Assembly: GCA_016879935.1 (NCBI GenBank) | Contig: JAACJQ010000269.1 | Coordinates: forward strand, 1 to 32,548 | Direction: 5' to 3' | DNA: 32,548 bases | From: Archangiaceae bacterium | Lineage (GTDB): Bacteria; Myxococcota; Myxococcia; Myxococcales; Myxococcaceae | Part shown: positions 15,604 through 23,763 of the stretch, one piece after another | Layout of the letters: the number at the start of each line of letters is the position of its first letter | How positions within the stretch are numbered: the stretch's first letter is position 1 | Translations under genes and position numbers: made by a program | Notes under the pieces: generated by a model | The model's database searches: none | Seen by the model: the letters and a program-made list of their open reading frames with translations, nothing else | Told to the model about the DNA's origin: nothing

Positions 15604-16413
15604 ATGCGAAACACCCTGCTCTTCGCCGCTCTGCTCACCATCACCGCCTGCGAGCCGCCCATCTCGGTCGTGAAGTTCACGACCTGGGGTGAAGACTTCA
15701 TCGAGACCGGCATTCCCGCCGACAAGTTCGAAGACGGCTGGAGCGTGAAGTTCTCCCGCTTCCTCGTCATTCTCCGCGACACCGCCATCGCTGACTCCAC
15801 GGGCGTCGTCGGCGCGCAGCAGCCGGGCGCGAAGGCGTTCGACCTGACGAAGAAGGGGCCGGTCGAGGTCTTCGCGGCGACGGCTCCGGGTAAAGCGTGG
15901 GACGTGGTGCGCTACGCCATCGCGCCCGACTCGAACGCCGACGCCACGAACATCGAAGCGTCAGACCTCGCGCTGCTCAAGTCGCGCACGGCGAGCCTCA
16001 TCGCCATCGGCACCGGCACGAAGGCGGGCGTCACCAAGAGCTTCGAGTGGTCGTTCACCAGCAACACGCTCTACGACGCGTGCGAACGCGCGGGCGGCCT
16101 CAAAGGCATCACGCTCGTGCCGGGCAAAGAGGTGATGGTGCAGCTCACCGTGCACGGCGACCACTTCTTCTACGACCAGCTCTCGGGTGACGCGAAGCTG
16201 CGCTTCGAGCCCATCGCCAACGCCGACGCGAACAACGACGGCAAGGTAACGCTCGACGAGCTCGCCACCGTGCAGCTCACCGCGCTGCCGCAGGGCCAGT
16301 ACGGCACGACCGGCGCCTCGAGCATTCGCAACCTGCGCGAGTTCATCACCCAGAACATGCGCACCGTCGGCCACTTCGAGGGCGAAGGGGAGTGCACCCC
16401 GAAGTCGCGCTGA
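15604..16413 (+). CDS. Lipoprotein with EF-hand loop
   Basis: A 269-residue predicted lipoprotein (MRNTLLFAALLTITAC, Cys16). Near the C-terminus DANNDGKVTLDE is a complete EF-hand calcium loop (D-x-N-x-D-G-x-V-x-x-x-E), so calcium binding is likely. The rest contains beta-strand-like stretches and no family I can name. It begins 14 bases after the previous lipoprotein, with GAGGAA about 9 bases before the ATG, so it is in the same operon as the TonB receptor. Its last 34 codons are repeated, slightly diverged, just downstream of its stop (see the stub entry). Confidence 0.8.
   Translation: MRNTLLFAALLTITACEPPISVVKFTTWGEDFIETGIPADKFEDGWSVKFSRFLVILRDTAIADSTGVVGAQQPGAKAFDLTKKGPVEVFAATAPGKAWDVVRYAIAPDSNADATNIEASDLALLKSRTASLIAIGTGTKAGVTKSFEWSFTSNTLYDACERAGGLKGITLVPGKEVMVQLTVHGDHFFYDQLSGDAKLRFEPIANADANNDGKVTLDELATVQLTALPQGQYGTTGASSIRNLREFITQNMRTVGHFEGEGECTPKSR
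16297..16398 (+). repeat. Direct repeat copy 1 (3' end of the EF-hand lipoprotein gene)
   Basis: These 102 bases match 16428-16529 at 95 positions with no gaps, the copies being offset by 131 bases. Copy 1 is in the translated frame of the lipoprotein gene. Confidence 0.9.
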
Positions 16414-16427
16414 GCGATAGCCAGATG

Positions 16428-16529
16428 CAGGACGGCACCACCGGCGCGTCGAGCATCCGCAACCTGCGCGAGTTCATCACCCAGAACATGGGCACCGTCG
16501 GCCATTTCGAAGGCGAAGGGGAGTGCACC
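16428..16529 (+). pseudogene. Stub of a lost tandem paralogue (direct repeat copy 2)
   Basis: This segment repeats the last 34 codons of the EF-hand lipoprotein gene. It would encode the same peptide (GTTGASSIRNLREFITQNM and following) with two changes, Y to D and R to G. The other five of its seven base differences are silent third-position changes. This pattern means the copy evolved under protein-level selection, so it is probably the tail of a former tandem paralogue removed by recombination and not a recent local duplication. The frame runs on into the next gene's start region and stops at 16595. No ribosome site or signal peptide precedes it, so it is unlikely to be expressed as a useful protein. 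Confidence 0.72.
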
Positions 16530-16539
16530 ACGAGCCGGA

Positions 16540-18465
16540 ATGGCCCGCGTCGTGCAGGGCTGGCCGGTCATGGCGACACCCTCTGGCCCTGCTGACGAGC
16601 TGGCGTCGTACTTTCTCGGTGCCTTCGGTGAGAACAACGACCTGCTCGAAGGTGTGCTCGTCGAGTTGTTGCGCGACCATGTCTACTGGCGCCGCAACTT
16701 CCACCCTGACGACACACCGCCCATCTCGACGGCCGCTCAGTTCGACGAGGGCTACCAGCAGCGGGTCGCGAACATGAAGCGCGAGCTTCATCGTCTCGCT
16801 GCGCAGCTCAAGCGGTCGGTGCCCACGTTTCACCCACGCTACATCGGGCACATGACGAGCGACCTGCTTCTGCCTGGCCTCATCGGCCAGCTCGTCACCA
16901 CGCTCTACAACCCCAACAACATCGTCGACGAGGTCGCGCCGGTGACGCTCGCGCTCGAGCACGAGGTCGGCCAGCAGCTGTGCCGCATGGTGGGGTACGC
17001 GACGAACACGCAGGCGGTGCCGTGTGGCGCCGGTCACCTCACCTCGGGCGGCACGCTGGCGAACGACGAGGCGCTCTTTCTCGCGCGGGCGACGCGGTTT
17101 GCACCGCTCGCCGTGCGTGACGCCTGCGAGGCCACGGGTGCGTGGGTGGAGCCGGCGCTCCGCGACGCCGACGACGTCGAGCTGCTCGGGTGGCCGACCG
17201 CTCGTGCGCTCGATCTCGTTCACCGGGTGCTAAGAAGGCCCGACCTGTCGTCAGCGTTCGCCGCCGCACGTGTCGAGGCCCGAGGGCTCGTGTCCTTCGC
17301 GGCCAGTCACCCAGCTGCTGGTCGCTGCGTGGTGGTGGCTCCTGCGAGCGCCCACTACTCATGGGCCAAGGCGATGCGTTTGCTCGGCCTCGGAGAGCAT
17401 CAGCTCGTGCTGGTGCCGACCTGCGAGGGGCGTATGGAGGTCGACGGGCTCGAGACCACTCTGCGAGAGCTCGAGACCAGCCGCACGCCCGTGCTCGCCG
17501 TCATCGGCGTCTACGGAACGACCGAGTTCGGCTCCTTCGACGAGCTGCACCGCATCGCTGGGCTGCGTCGAGCTGACAGGAGCTTCTGGCTTCACGTCGA
17601 CGCTGCAGGGGGGGGCTACCTGCCATCGGTGTTTCGTGAGACCGATGGGTCGCTCCGGCCGCGCGAGCAGGTGTCGGCGGGTTTCAGGCACTTTCCCAGT
17701 GAGCGGGTCTATCGCTCGACGGCCGCGCTCGCCGAAGCCGACTCCGTCACCGTCGACCCGCACAAGCTCGGCTACGTGCCCTACGGCGCGGGCGCGTTCC
17801 TCTGCCGCGACCGACGTGCCTTCGAACTCGCCATGCAGCAGGCCGCCTATGTCTTCACCTCGACAGGCGACGACGAGGCGCGCTTTCGAAATGCCGCCCG
17901 CTTCAGCCTCGAGGGGTCTCGACCCGGTGCCGCTGCGGCTGCAGTTGCCCTCAACCACCGCGTGCTCCCGCTTGACCATGCACACTACGGCCAGCTGTTG
18001 TCGCGCTCGGTCCGAGCCTGCGAGTCGCTGTACGACCAGGTGCCTGGTTTGCGCGCTCGCCTCGAAGGACTGGCCTCAGTCGCGGTGCCCTTCGAGCCTG
18101 ATTGCAACGTCGTGGGGCTTGCCTTCAACCCTCAGGGCAACCGCTCGCTCGCGGTGGCGAACGCCTTCACCCGACGGTTGTTCGACGCGCTCGCGGTGCG
18201 CCCGGCCGACCAGTCCGGAGGAGACGCGGCGTTCTTCGGTTCCTGCACCACGGTCCCGCTGGCCCACCTTGGCACCGCCGAGCGCGCGCGGCTTTCGAAG
18301 ATGCTTGGCGTCGAGTTCGAGTCGGCTGACGCAAGTGGGCTCTTCATGCTTCGTCACACGTTGATGAACCCGTGGCTGCTCTCGTCGCCCGACGACTCGG
18401 CGCGGACCTGGATCGACGCCTACGTCTCACATCTCGAAGGCGTGGTGAGGGCGCTGAGGGCGTGA
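16540..18465 (+). CDS. PLP-dependent decarboxylase, tyrosine-decarboxylase-like
   Basis: A 641-residue group II pyridoxal-phosphate decarboxylase. Key residues: the PLP lysine in DPHKLGYVPYGAGAF (Lys409), Asp354 in HVDAAGGG and the ring-stacking His272 in PASAHYSWAKA. The N-terminal RYIGHMTSDLLLPGLIGQ and LYNPNNIVDEVAPVT and the ~620-residue length match the bacterial tyrosine decarboxylase branch better than short aromatic or glutamate decarboxylases. It would turn an aromatic L-amino acid into an amine in the cytoplasm; the substrate cannot be fixed by eye. No amino-acid/amine antiporter gene is adjacent, unlike the classic tyramine operons. A start at ATG 16570 is also possible and has a slightly better ribosome site. 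It converges on nnrS with 6 bases between stops. Confidence 0.9.
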   Translation: MARVVQGWPVMATPSGPADELASYFLGAFGENNDLLEGVLVELLRDHVYWRRNFHPDDTPPISTAAQFDEGYQQRVANMKRELHRLAAQLKRSVPTFHPRYIGHMTSDLLLPGLIGQLVTTLYNPNNIVDEVAPVTLALEHEVGQQLCRMVGYATNTQAVPCGAGHLTSGGTLANDEALFLARATRFAPLAVRDACEATGAWVEPALRDADDVELLGWPTARALDLVHRVLRRPDLSSAFAAARVEARGLVSFAASHPAAGRCVVVAPASAHYSWAKAMRLLGLGEHQLVLVPTCEGRMEVDGLETTLRELETSRTPVLAVIGVYGTTEFGSFDELHRIAGLRRADRSFWLHVDAAGGGYLPSVFRETDGSLRPREQVSAGFRHFPSERVYRSTAALAEADSVTVDPHKLGYVPYGAGAFLCRDRRAFELAMQQAAYVFTSTGDDEARFRNAARFSLEGSRPGAAAAAVALNHRVLPLDHAHYGQLLSRSVRACESLYDQVPGLRARLEGLASVAVPFEPDCNVVGLAFNPQGNRSLAVANAFTRRLFDALAVRPADQSGGDAAFFGSCTTVPLAHLGTAERARLSKMLGVEFESADASGLFMLRHTLMNPWLLSSPDDSARTWIDAYVSHLEGVVRALRA

Positions 18466-18471
18466 GTGCGG

Positions 18472-19644
18472 TCAGTGCTCCTTTCCGTCGATGCGCTCAG
18501 CCAGCAGCATCGGGGTGATGCGAAGCCCCACCACGGTGAAGCCCACCATCCAACAAGCGGCAGCGACCCAGAGCAGCTCACGGTACAGCGTCGGCGCCAG
18601 CTGCGGCGCGATGACGCGCGCGCCGAAGGCGACCAGCATCACCCAGAGCACCGCCCTCTCGATGGAGCCGAACTGAACCGGCCGCCCCGTATGCCCGGCT
18701 GCGATGCGGAAGAACATGGCGGGAATGATGAGGCCCATGGTGCCGAAGGTGAACACATGCACGGGCAGGGTGCCCACCCACCTCACCGGAAGCACTTCGA
18801 GCACGAGCTGCGCCGCCAACGCCAGACCACCCAGGTACATTACCGCCAGCTCGATGCGACGAAACGCGAGGTGTGGGCTCCATCGCATGAAGCGGGCCGC
18901 GACCAGGAACGCAAGCGCTGGTTGGAGCACGAGCCGCGCCGATGGCAGCGACGCGCTCGCCACCAGCACCAGCGCGAGCCCTTTGATGGCTGTGTCGAGC
19001 CACCCCACGCGGGGCAGCGTCACCTGAAAGGCCGCCTTCATGAACGGCGGGAGCGTGCGCTCGAGCATCACGATGAAGGCGAGGCGGAACAAGGCGAGCG
19101 TGAGGGTGACGCCAGCGGCGAAGTGCTCGGGGAGCAACACCAGCGTTCGCGCCACCAGCAGCACCGGCAGCGCCACGACGAAGAGCCAGTTGTCGGGCAA
19201 GGTGTCGGCTCGGCGGCCGCGCACCAGGGTCTCGAGCACCAGCCCGACGAGGCACGCGGTGTACAGCGAGACGGCCGCCCACCGCAGCCACGCTGGCCAT
19301 GCGCCACCGAACCAGATGGCGACACGCTCGACGAGCCAGGTGGCGACCAGCAGCTGCAGGGTGCGCCCATGGTGCCCCCGCACCTGCGTCCAGTTCTTGG
19401 TGGCCGTCAGTAGAAAGCCGCCCAAGACGGTGAAGCCGAACCCGTGGAACATCTCGTGCGCGTGCCACTGCATCGGCGTCAGCCATGTCGGAGGCGCCAG
19501 TATTCCCGCCAGCATCAGCACCCAGAGCAGCGGCGTCACCACCGCCAGCAGGCACGCGAGCGGGAAGAAGGGACGAAAACCCACCAGCCAGAGCGGGTGA
19601 CCCTGCCACGTGCGTGAAAGCTGCGGCGCGGTGGAGGTCGTCAT
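18472..19644 (-). CDS. nnrS: NnrS-family membrane protein
   Basis: A 390-residue integral membrane protein with about twelve hydrophobic helices. The family hallmarks are present: HPLWLVGFRPFFPLACLLAV near the N-terminus, MQWHAHEMFHGFGFTVLGGF with conserved histidines, LLTATKNWTQVRG, and later TFGTMGLIIPAMFFRIAAGH with a further His. NnrS proteins bind haem and copper and relieve nitrosative stress in denitrifiers and other bacteria. ATG 19644 is chosen because the family N-terminus begins there; the open frame runs far upstream through unrelated sequence. No denitrification genes are in the window. The upstream 450 bases hold gene remnants and a 23-base inverted repeat (19723-19745). Confidence 0.92.
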   Translation of the reverse strand: MTTSTAPQLSRTWQGHPLWLVGFRPFFPLACLLAVVTPLLWVLMLAGILAPPTWLTPMQWHAHEMFHGFGFTVLGGFLLTATKNWTQVRGHHGRTLQLLVATWLVERVAIWFGGAWPAWLRWAAVSLYTACLVGLVLETLVRGRRADTLPDNWLFVVALPVLLVARTLVLLPEHFAAGVTLTLALFRLAFIVMLERTLPPFMKAAFQVTLPRVGWLDTAIKGLALVLVASASLPSARLVLQPALAFLVAARFMRWSPHLAFRRIELAVMYLGGLALAAQLVLEVLPVRWVGTLPVHVFTFGTMGLIIPAMFFRIAAGHTGRPVQFGSIERAVLWVMLVAFGARVIAPQLAPTLYRELLWVAAACWMVGFTVVGLRITPMLLAERIDGKEH

Positions 19645-19708
19645 CAGCCCCGGAGAGTGCACCGCTGGTGCCACCCAAACGCTCGACGGGCCTGGCGTCG
19701 GAGGGCGT

Positions 19709-19798
19709 TCAATTCGAAACGAGACCGTTTTGAACTGAAACGGTCGCCACTGCTGGCGGCAGCTCAATGGTGAAGGTGGTTCCCACGCCGAGGTGGCT
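19709..19798 (-). pseudogene. C-terminal remnant of a sensor histidine kinase
   Basis: Reading the minus strand from 19798 to the stop at 19709 gives about 29 residues: SHLGVGTTFTIELPPAVATV and a short tail. The GVGTTFTIELP motif is the last (G2-type) ATP-binding motif found at the end of HATPase domains in sensor kinases. Nothing upstream in this frame continues the kinase domain; instead the sequence switches to an alcohol dehydrogenase start. It therefore looks like the surviving end of a deleted kinase gene. It stops 64 bases before the nnrS start. Confidence 0.6.
19723..19745. repeat. Inverted repeat upstream of nnrS
   Basis: Two perfect 8-base arms (GACCGTTT and AAACGGTC) are separated by 7 bases, about 79-101 bases upstream of the nnrS start. 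It could be an operator for a dimeric regulator. It also lies inside the last codons of the kinase remnant, so coincidence is possible. It does not match the NsrR or FNR-type sites I know. Confidence 0.4.
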
Positions 19799-19904
19799 CG
19801 ACCTGCCCTGGCCCGGGTTGCGGAACGGGCAGCTCGACGACTTCGAACTTCGCCGCGCCGCGCTGCTGCACCTGGGCGGCCTTCATCATTTTTGGGAGCG
19901 TCAT
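19764..19904 (-). pseudogene. N-terminal remnant of a zinc-type alcohol dehydrogenase
   Basis: The minus strand from ATG 19904 encodes MKAAQVQQRGAAKFEVVELP and VPQPGPGQVE after a short MTLPKM leader. This is the standard opening of MDR zinc alcohol dehydrogenases and quinone oxidoreductases (M-K-A-A..., V-P-x-P-G-P-G-x-V). A ribosome site (AGGA) sits 6 bases upstream. After about 36 residues the family match ends abruptly at the kinase remnant, and the frame stops at 19764. The catalytic and NAD-binding domains are gone. It might still be translated as a 46-residue peptide, but it cannot be an enzyme. Confidence 0.6.
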
Positions 19905-20092
19905 GGAGTTTCCTGGAGACCCGGCTGAATGCCGACGTCATCGATGAGACGTGTGAGGGTTTGGCCAAAGGACAGCCGCTGGCATCGGAGGCCCGAAAGC
20001 TGGCGTGCGCTGCCCGCTCGCGCCCTGACTGGAGGGCTACTTGTTGGGTCGTCGCAGCGCATTTCCGCACTGCGCGAAGCAGGAAGTCGTCC
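19905..20092. other. Region upstream of the fibrinogen-like lipoprotein gene
   Basis: No convincing gene is seen here. On the minus strand it should hold the 5' flank of the alcohol-dehydrogenase remnant. On the plus strand it carries the AGGAAG ribosome site (20081-20086) of the next gene. A 10-base palindrome TTTGGCCAAA lies at 19960-19969. No clear promoter hexamers are recognised. Confidence 0.4.
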
Positions 20093-23000
20093 ATGAGCCG
20101 TCTCCTCTTCATCTCTGTCTCTTCGCTGTGCTTCGTGTCGCTGTTGGGTTGCGGCGCCCCTCCATCCGCTCCTCCGCCTCGCGGCCCTGCCCGCGGCGAG
20201 CTCGTGTCGGTGCAGGAAGTCGCCACGTTTCCGCTGGCGCAGCTCGAGGCGATGGTCGCCTCCATCGGGCTGCCTGAGCTCAAGCCCGCCAACGGCCTCG
20301 TGCTGCGCAACAACGGCACCGACGACCTCACCGTGTCCGACGCGGGCACGTTCACCTTTGCGACGAAGTTGCTCAGCGGCGCGGCGTACGACGTCACCGT
20401 CGGCACGCAACCCACCACGCCGACGCAGAGCTGCATCGTCAGCAACGGCAGCGGCACGGTGGCTTCGGTCGATGTCAGCTCGGTCTCGGTCGCGTGCACC
20501 ACGAACGCCTATCGCGTCGGCGGCAACGTCTCGGGGCTCACCGGCTCGGGCCTCACGCTGCGGCTCAATGCCGGTACACCGCTGGCCGTCTCGATGAACG
20601 GAATGTTCTCGTTCCCCACGCCGGTCGACAGCGGGCAGACGTTCCTGGTCGAGATTGCCACGCAGCCGATGAACCCGATGCAGACCTGCACCCTCGGTGG
20701 CGAGATGGGCACCATCGCGACCAACGACGTCACCTCGGTCTCGGTGAGCTGCGCCAATGGCCGGCGCGTCATCGGCGGCACCGTCTCGGGCCTCGTGGGC
20801 ACGGGCCTGACGCTGTTGAACAACGGTGGTGACTCGCTCGTGCTCACGGCGAACGGCTCGTTCTCGTTCCCCACCACCGTCGTCGAAGGCGGAGCGTATG
20901 CCGTCACCGTCTCGCAACAGCCGACGGGCCCGCATCAGACGTGCGTCGTCAGCAACGGCTCGGGCACGACAGGCGCGACCAACGTCACCTCCATCTCCAT
21001 CGCGTGCACCACCAACGCGTACGCCATCGGCGCGACCGTCACCGGTCTCATGGGCACGGGCCTGCAGCTGAGCCTCAACGGCGGCGCGGCGCAGACCGTC
21101 TCCACCGCCATGGCCTCGCTCGGCATGCTCGACAGCGGAGCGACCTACGCGGTCACCATCGTGCAGCAGCCGACGTCTCCGGCACAGACCTGTACACTGA
21201 TGGGCGCCAGCGGCACCGTGGCGGGCGCGAACGTGACCGTGCAGGTCACCTGCACCACCAATCAGTACCACGTGGCCGGCAGCGTCACGGGCCTGCTGGG
21301 TTCGGGGCTGTCGGTGCGGCTCAACGGCGGGCCGGCGCAGGCGGTTTCGGGCGCGGCCTTCACGCTCACGCCGAACATCTCGAGCGGGCAGACCTACGCC
21401 GTCACCATCGCGCAGCAGCCGACGACACCCTGGCAGACCTGTACCGTCATGAACGGCAGCGGCACCGTCGCCGACCTCGACATCAACGACGTGCAGATTT
21501 CCTGCACCACGAACACCTATACGGTTGGTGGCACGGTCACGGGCCTCACTGGCAGCGGGCTGCAGCTGACGATGAATGGTGCGTCGCTGTCGGTGACGAC
21601 GTCGTCCTTCACGTTTCCCGCGATTCCGAGCGGCACGATGTGGAGCGTCACCGTCACCGGCCAGCCCTCCACGCCGAGCCAGACGTGCAGCGTCACCAGC
21701 GGCACGGGAACGCTGGCGGGCGCGAACGTCACCTCGGTGGCGGTGAACTGCACCACGAACACGTACACCGTCGGAGGCACCATCACGGGCCTCTCTGGCA
21801 GCGGCCTGCAGCTGCGTCTCAACGGCGGCACGGCCCAGACCGTCAGCGGAACGAGCTTCATGCTCACGCCGCAGGTCGCCAGCGGCCAGATGTACACCGT
21901 CACCGTGGGCACGAACCCCACGTCGCCCTCGCAGACCTGCGTCGTCGCCAACGGTACCGGCACCATCGGCGCGGCTGACGTCTCGAACGTGCAGGTGAAC
22001 TGCACGACGAATTCGTACACGGTCGGCGGCACGGTGGGTGGGTTGAGCGGCTCGGGGCTGGCGCTCAAGTTGAACGGTGGCGCGGCGCTGCCCGTCACGG
22101 GCGCGAGCTTCACCTGCCCCGCGATTCCGAGCGGCACGATGTACACCGTCACCGTCGACACGCAGCCGTCGATGCCGACGCAGGTGTGCACGCTCGGCAA
22201 CGCGACGGGCACCGTCACCACCGCGAACGTCACCAACGTCACCGTCTCGTGCACCACGAGCAGCTTCTCGGTCACCGGCAGCATCGCCGGGCTCACGGGC
22301 GCTGGGTTGCAGCTGCGCGTCAACGGCGGCGCGGGCCAGGCCGTCAGCGGCACGAGCTACACGCTCACGCCCGCGCTGCTCAGCGGCACCTCGTACACCG
22401 TCGCCATCGCGCAGCAGCCGGCGGGTCAGCTCTGCACGCTCATGAATGCGACCGGCACCATCACCAGCGCCGACGTGAGCGTGCCGGTGACGTGTCTCAA
22501 TGCGTACACGGTTGGCGGCACCGTCAGCGGCCTCGTCGGAACAGGGCTCTCGTTGTCGCTCTCGGCGGGTGGCCTGCAGAGCGTCAGCCCATCGGGCGAC
22601 GGCTCGTTCTCGTTCCCCAGCCTGGTCGTGACTGGCACCGGCTTCACCGCGGCGGTCACCGGGTCTCCTGCCAATCAGCTGTGCTCCGCCACGGGCACCA
22701 GCGGCACCGTGCTGAACGCCAACGTCACCAGCATCGTCGTCACCTGCGTGAACACCTGGTCCATCGGCGGCACCGTCACTGGCCTGACCGGCACGGGCCT
22801 GCAGCTCGCCGTCAACGGTGGCGCGGCCAACAATGTCTCTGGCCCGTTCACGCTCTCTCCGCGCATTCCCAACGGAGGGATGTACACGGTCTCCATCGTC
22901 ACCCAGCCCGTGGGCCAGCTCTGTCTTGTCACCAACGGCTCGGGAACCGCGACGGGTAACGTCACCAACGTGGCCATTCTGTGCGCTGCCACGCCGGCGT

Positions 23001-23689
23001 CGTGCAATGCGTGGCACACGGCGTATCCCGCACTGCCGTCCGGCGTGTTCCCCATTCGGCCGGCAGCGACGACGTACGACGTCTATTGCGACATGACGAC
23101 GAGCGGAGGCGGGTGGACGCTGACGATGAAGATCAACGGCGCAGCCCAGACGTTCAACTACGACAGCTCGTTCTGGAGCGACGCTGCGACGTTCAACCCC
23201 AGCTCCACCAACTTGACCGACACCGAGATGAAGTCGCAGGCGTACAACGAGGTCGGCTTCACCGAGATTCTCGTCGGCCTGCGTGAAGGCATCGACCTGC
23301 GCACTGCCATTTTCGGCGTCATCGCGCCGAACGCTCAGAACATGGTGACGAGTGGCGTGAGCTTCGGCAGCCGCGCCACGTGGATGTCGCTGTCCGCCAA
23401 CGCAGCCCTGCAACCGAACTGCGACCAGAGCGGAGCCAGCAAGAACAGCGGCGGTAGCTACGCCTACTACTCGGGCTACGGCCGCGTGCGCATCGGGCAC
23501 ATCGCCGACGCCGGCTCTTGCGGCGGGTGGGACTCGTACATCGGCCTCGGCGGTCAGGCTCCGAACCAGTGCGCGGGTGGCGTCGGTGTTTCGGCGGGCA
23601 ACCGGGCGTGTTTCGGAGCCGTCAACGCGATGGGCACGGGGGTGGGCGACCGCAACGCGCCTGCCTGGGGCTACCTCTGGGTGCGCTGA
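20093..23689 (+). CDS. Repeat-containing lipoprotein with fibrinogen-like C-terminal domain
   Basis: A 1198-residue predicted lipoprotein (MSRLLFISVSSLCFVSLLGC, Cys20). After a Pro-rich linker come one partial and ten full tandem repeats of about 80-85 residues (139 to about 967). A typical unit starts YTVGGTVTGLTGSGLQLTMN and ends GTLAGANVTSVAVNCTTN. Each has two cysteines that probably pair, and strands typical of Ig-like or carboxypeptidase-regulatory-like beta folds. From Cys971 to the end is a fibrinogen C-terminal-like domain: PATTYDVYCDMTTSGGGWTL is the family's signature, and GWDSYIGLGGQ and WGYLWVR lie further on. Fibrinogen-like domains usually bind glycans, so a long surface stalk bearing a lectin tip is a fair model. 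The ATG at 20093 has AGGAAG 6 bases upstream; the open frame continues upstream without a signal peptide. Confidence 0.9.
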   Translation: MSRLLFISVSSLCFVSLLGCGAPPSAPPPRGPARGELVSVQEVATFPLAQLEAMVASIGLPELKPANGLVLRNNGTDDLTVSDAGTFTFATKLLSGAAYDVTVGTQPTTPTQSCIVSNGSGTVASVDVSSVSVACTTNAYRVGGNVSGLTGSGLTLRLNAGTPLAVSMNGMFSFPTPVDSGQTFLVEIATQPMNPMQTCTLGGEMGTIATNDVTSVSVSCANGRRVIGGTVSGLVGTGLTLLNNGGDSLVLTANGSFSFPTTVVEGGAYAVTVSQQPTGPHQTCVVSNGSGTTGATNVTSISIACTTNAYAIGATVTGLMGTGLQLSLNGGAAQTVSTAMASLGMLDSGATYAVTIVQQPTSPAQTCTLMGASGTVAGANVTVQVTCTTNQYHVAGSVTGLLGSGLSVRLNGGPAQAVSGAAFTLTPNISSGQTYAVTIAQQPTTPWQTCTVMNGSGTVADLDINDVQISCTTNTYTVGGTVTGLTGSGLQLTMNGASLSVTTSSFTFPAIPSGTMWSVTVTGQPSTPSQTCSVTSGTGTLAGANVTSVAVNCTTNTYTVGGTITGLSGSGLQLRLNGGTAQTVSGTSFMLTPQVASGQMYTVTVGTNPTSPSQTCVVANGTGTIGAADVSNVQVNCTTNSYTVGGTVGGLSGSGLALKLNGGAALPVTGASFTCPAIPSGTMYTVTVDTQPSMPTQVCTLGNATGTVTTANVTNVTVSCTTSSFSVTGSIAGLTGAGLQLRVNGGAGQAVSGTSYTLTPALLSGTSYTVAIAQQPAGQLCTLMNATGTITSADVSVPVTCLNAYTVGGTVSGLVGTGLSLSLSAGGLQSVSPSGDGSFSFPSLVVTGTGFTAAVTGSPANQLCSATGTSGTVLNANVTSIVVTCVNTWSIGGTVTGLTGTGLQLAVNGGAANNVSGPFTLSPRIPNGGMYTVSIVTQPVGQLCLVTNGSGTATGNVTNVAILCAATPASCNAWHTAYPALPSGVFPIRPAATTYDVYCDMTTSGGGWTLTMKINGAAQTFNYDSSFWSDAATFNPSSTNLTDTEMKSQAYNEVGFTEILVGLREGIDLRTAIFGVIAPNAQNMVTSGVSFGSRATWMSLSANAALQPNCDQSGASKNSGGSYAYYSGYGRVRIGHIADAGSCGGWDSYIGLGGQAPNQCAGGVGVSAGNRACFGAVNAMGTGVGDRNAPAWGYLWVR
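20507..22993 (+). repeat. Ten tandem ~249-base coding repeats
   Basis: Ten head-to-tail units encode the stalk of the fibrinogen-like lipoprotein. Unit boundaries follow the C-T-T-N-like motif. Units have diverged at DNA level, most strongly in the last three, which lose residues around the first cysteine. Confidence 0.85.
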
Positions 23690-23763
23690 TCCATCCGTGC
23701 TGAAAACGTGACAGCCCTCGGGTTGCGCTTGGACTCGAGGTGGGGTGTCTTGCCGACGCCCGT

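Noticed and set aside
19901..23500. A 1199-codon minus-strand open frame
   Set aside because: It mirrors the repeat lipoprotein and its Arg/Ala/Gly-rich translation shows no family. Only the last residues before 19901, upstream of the dehydrogenase remnant, could once have been coding, and I cannot support that.
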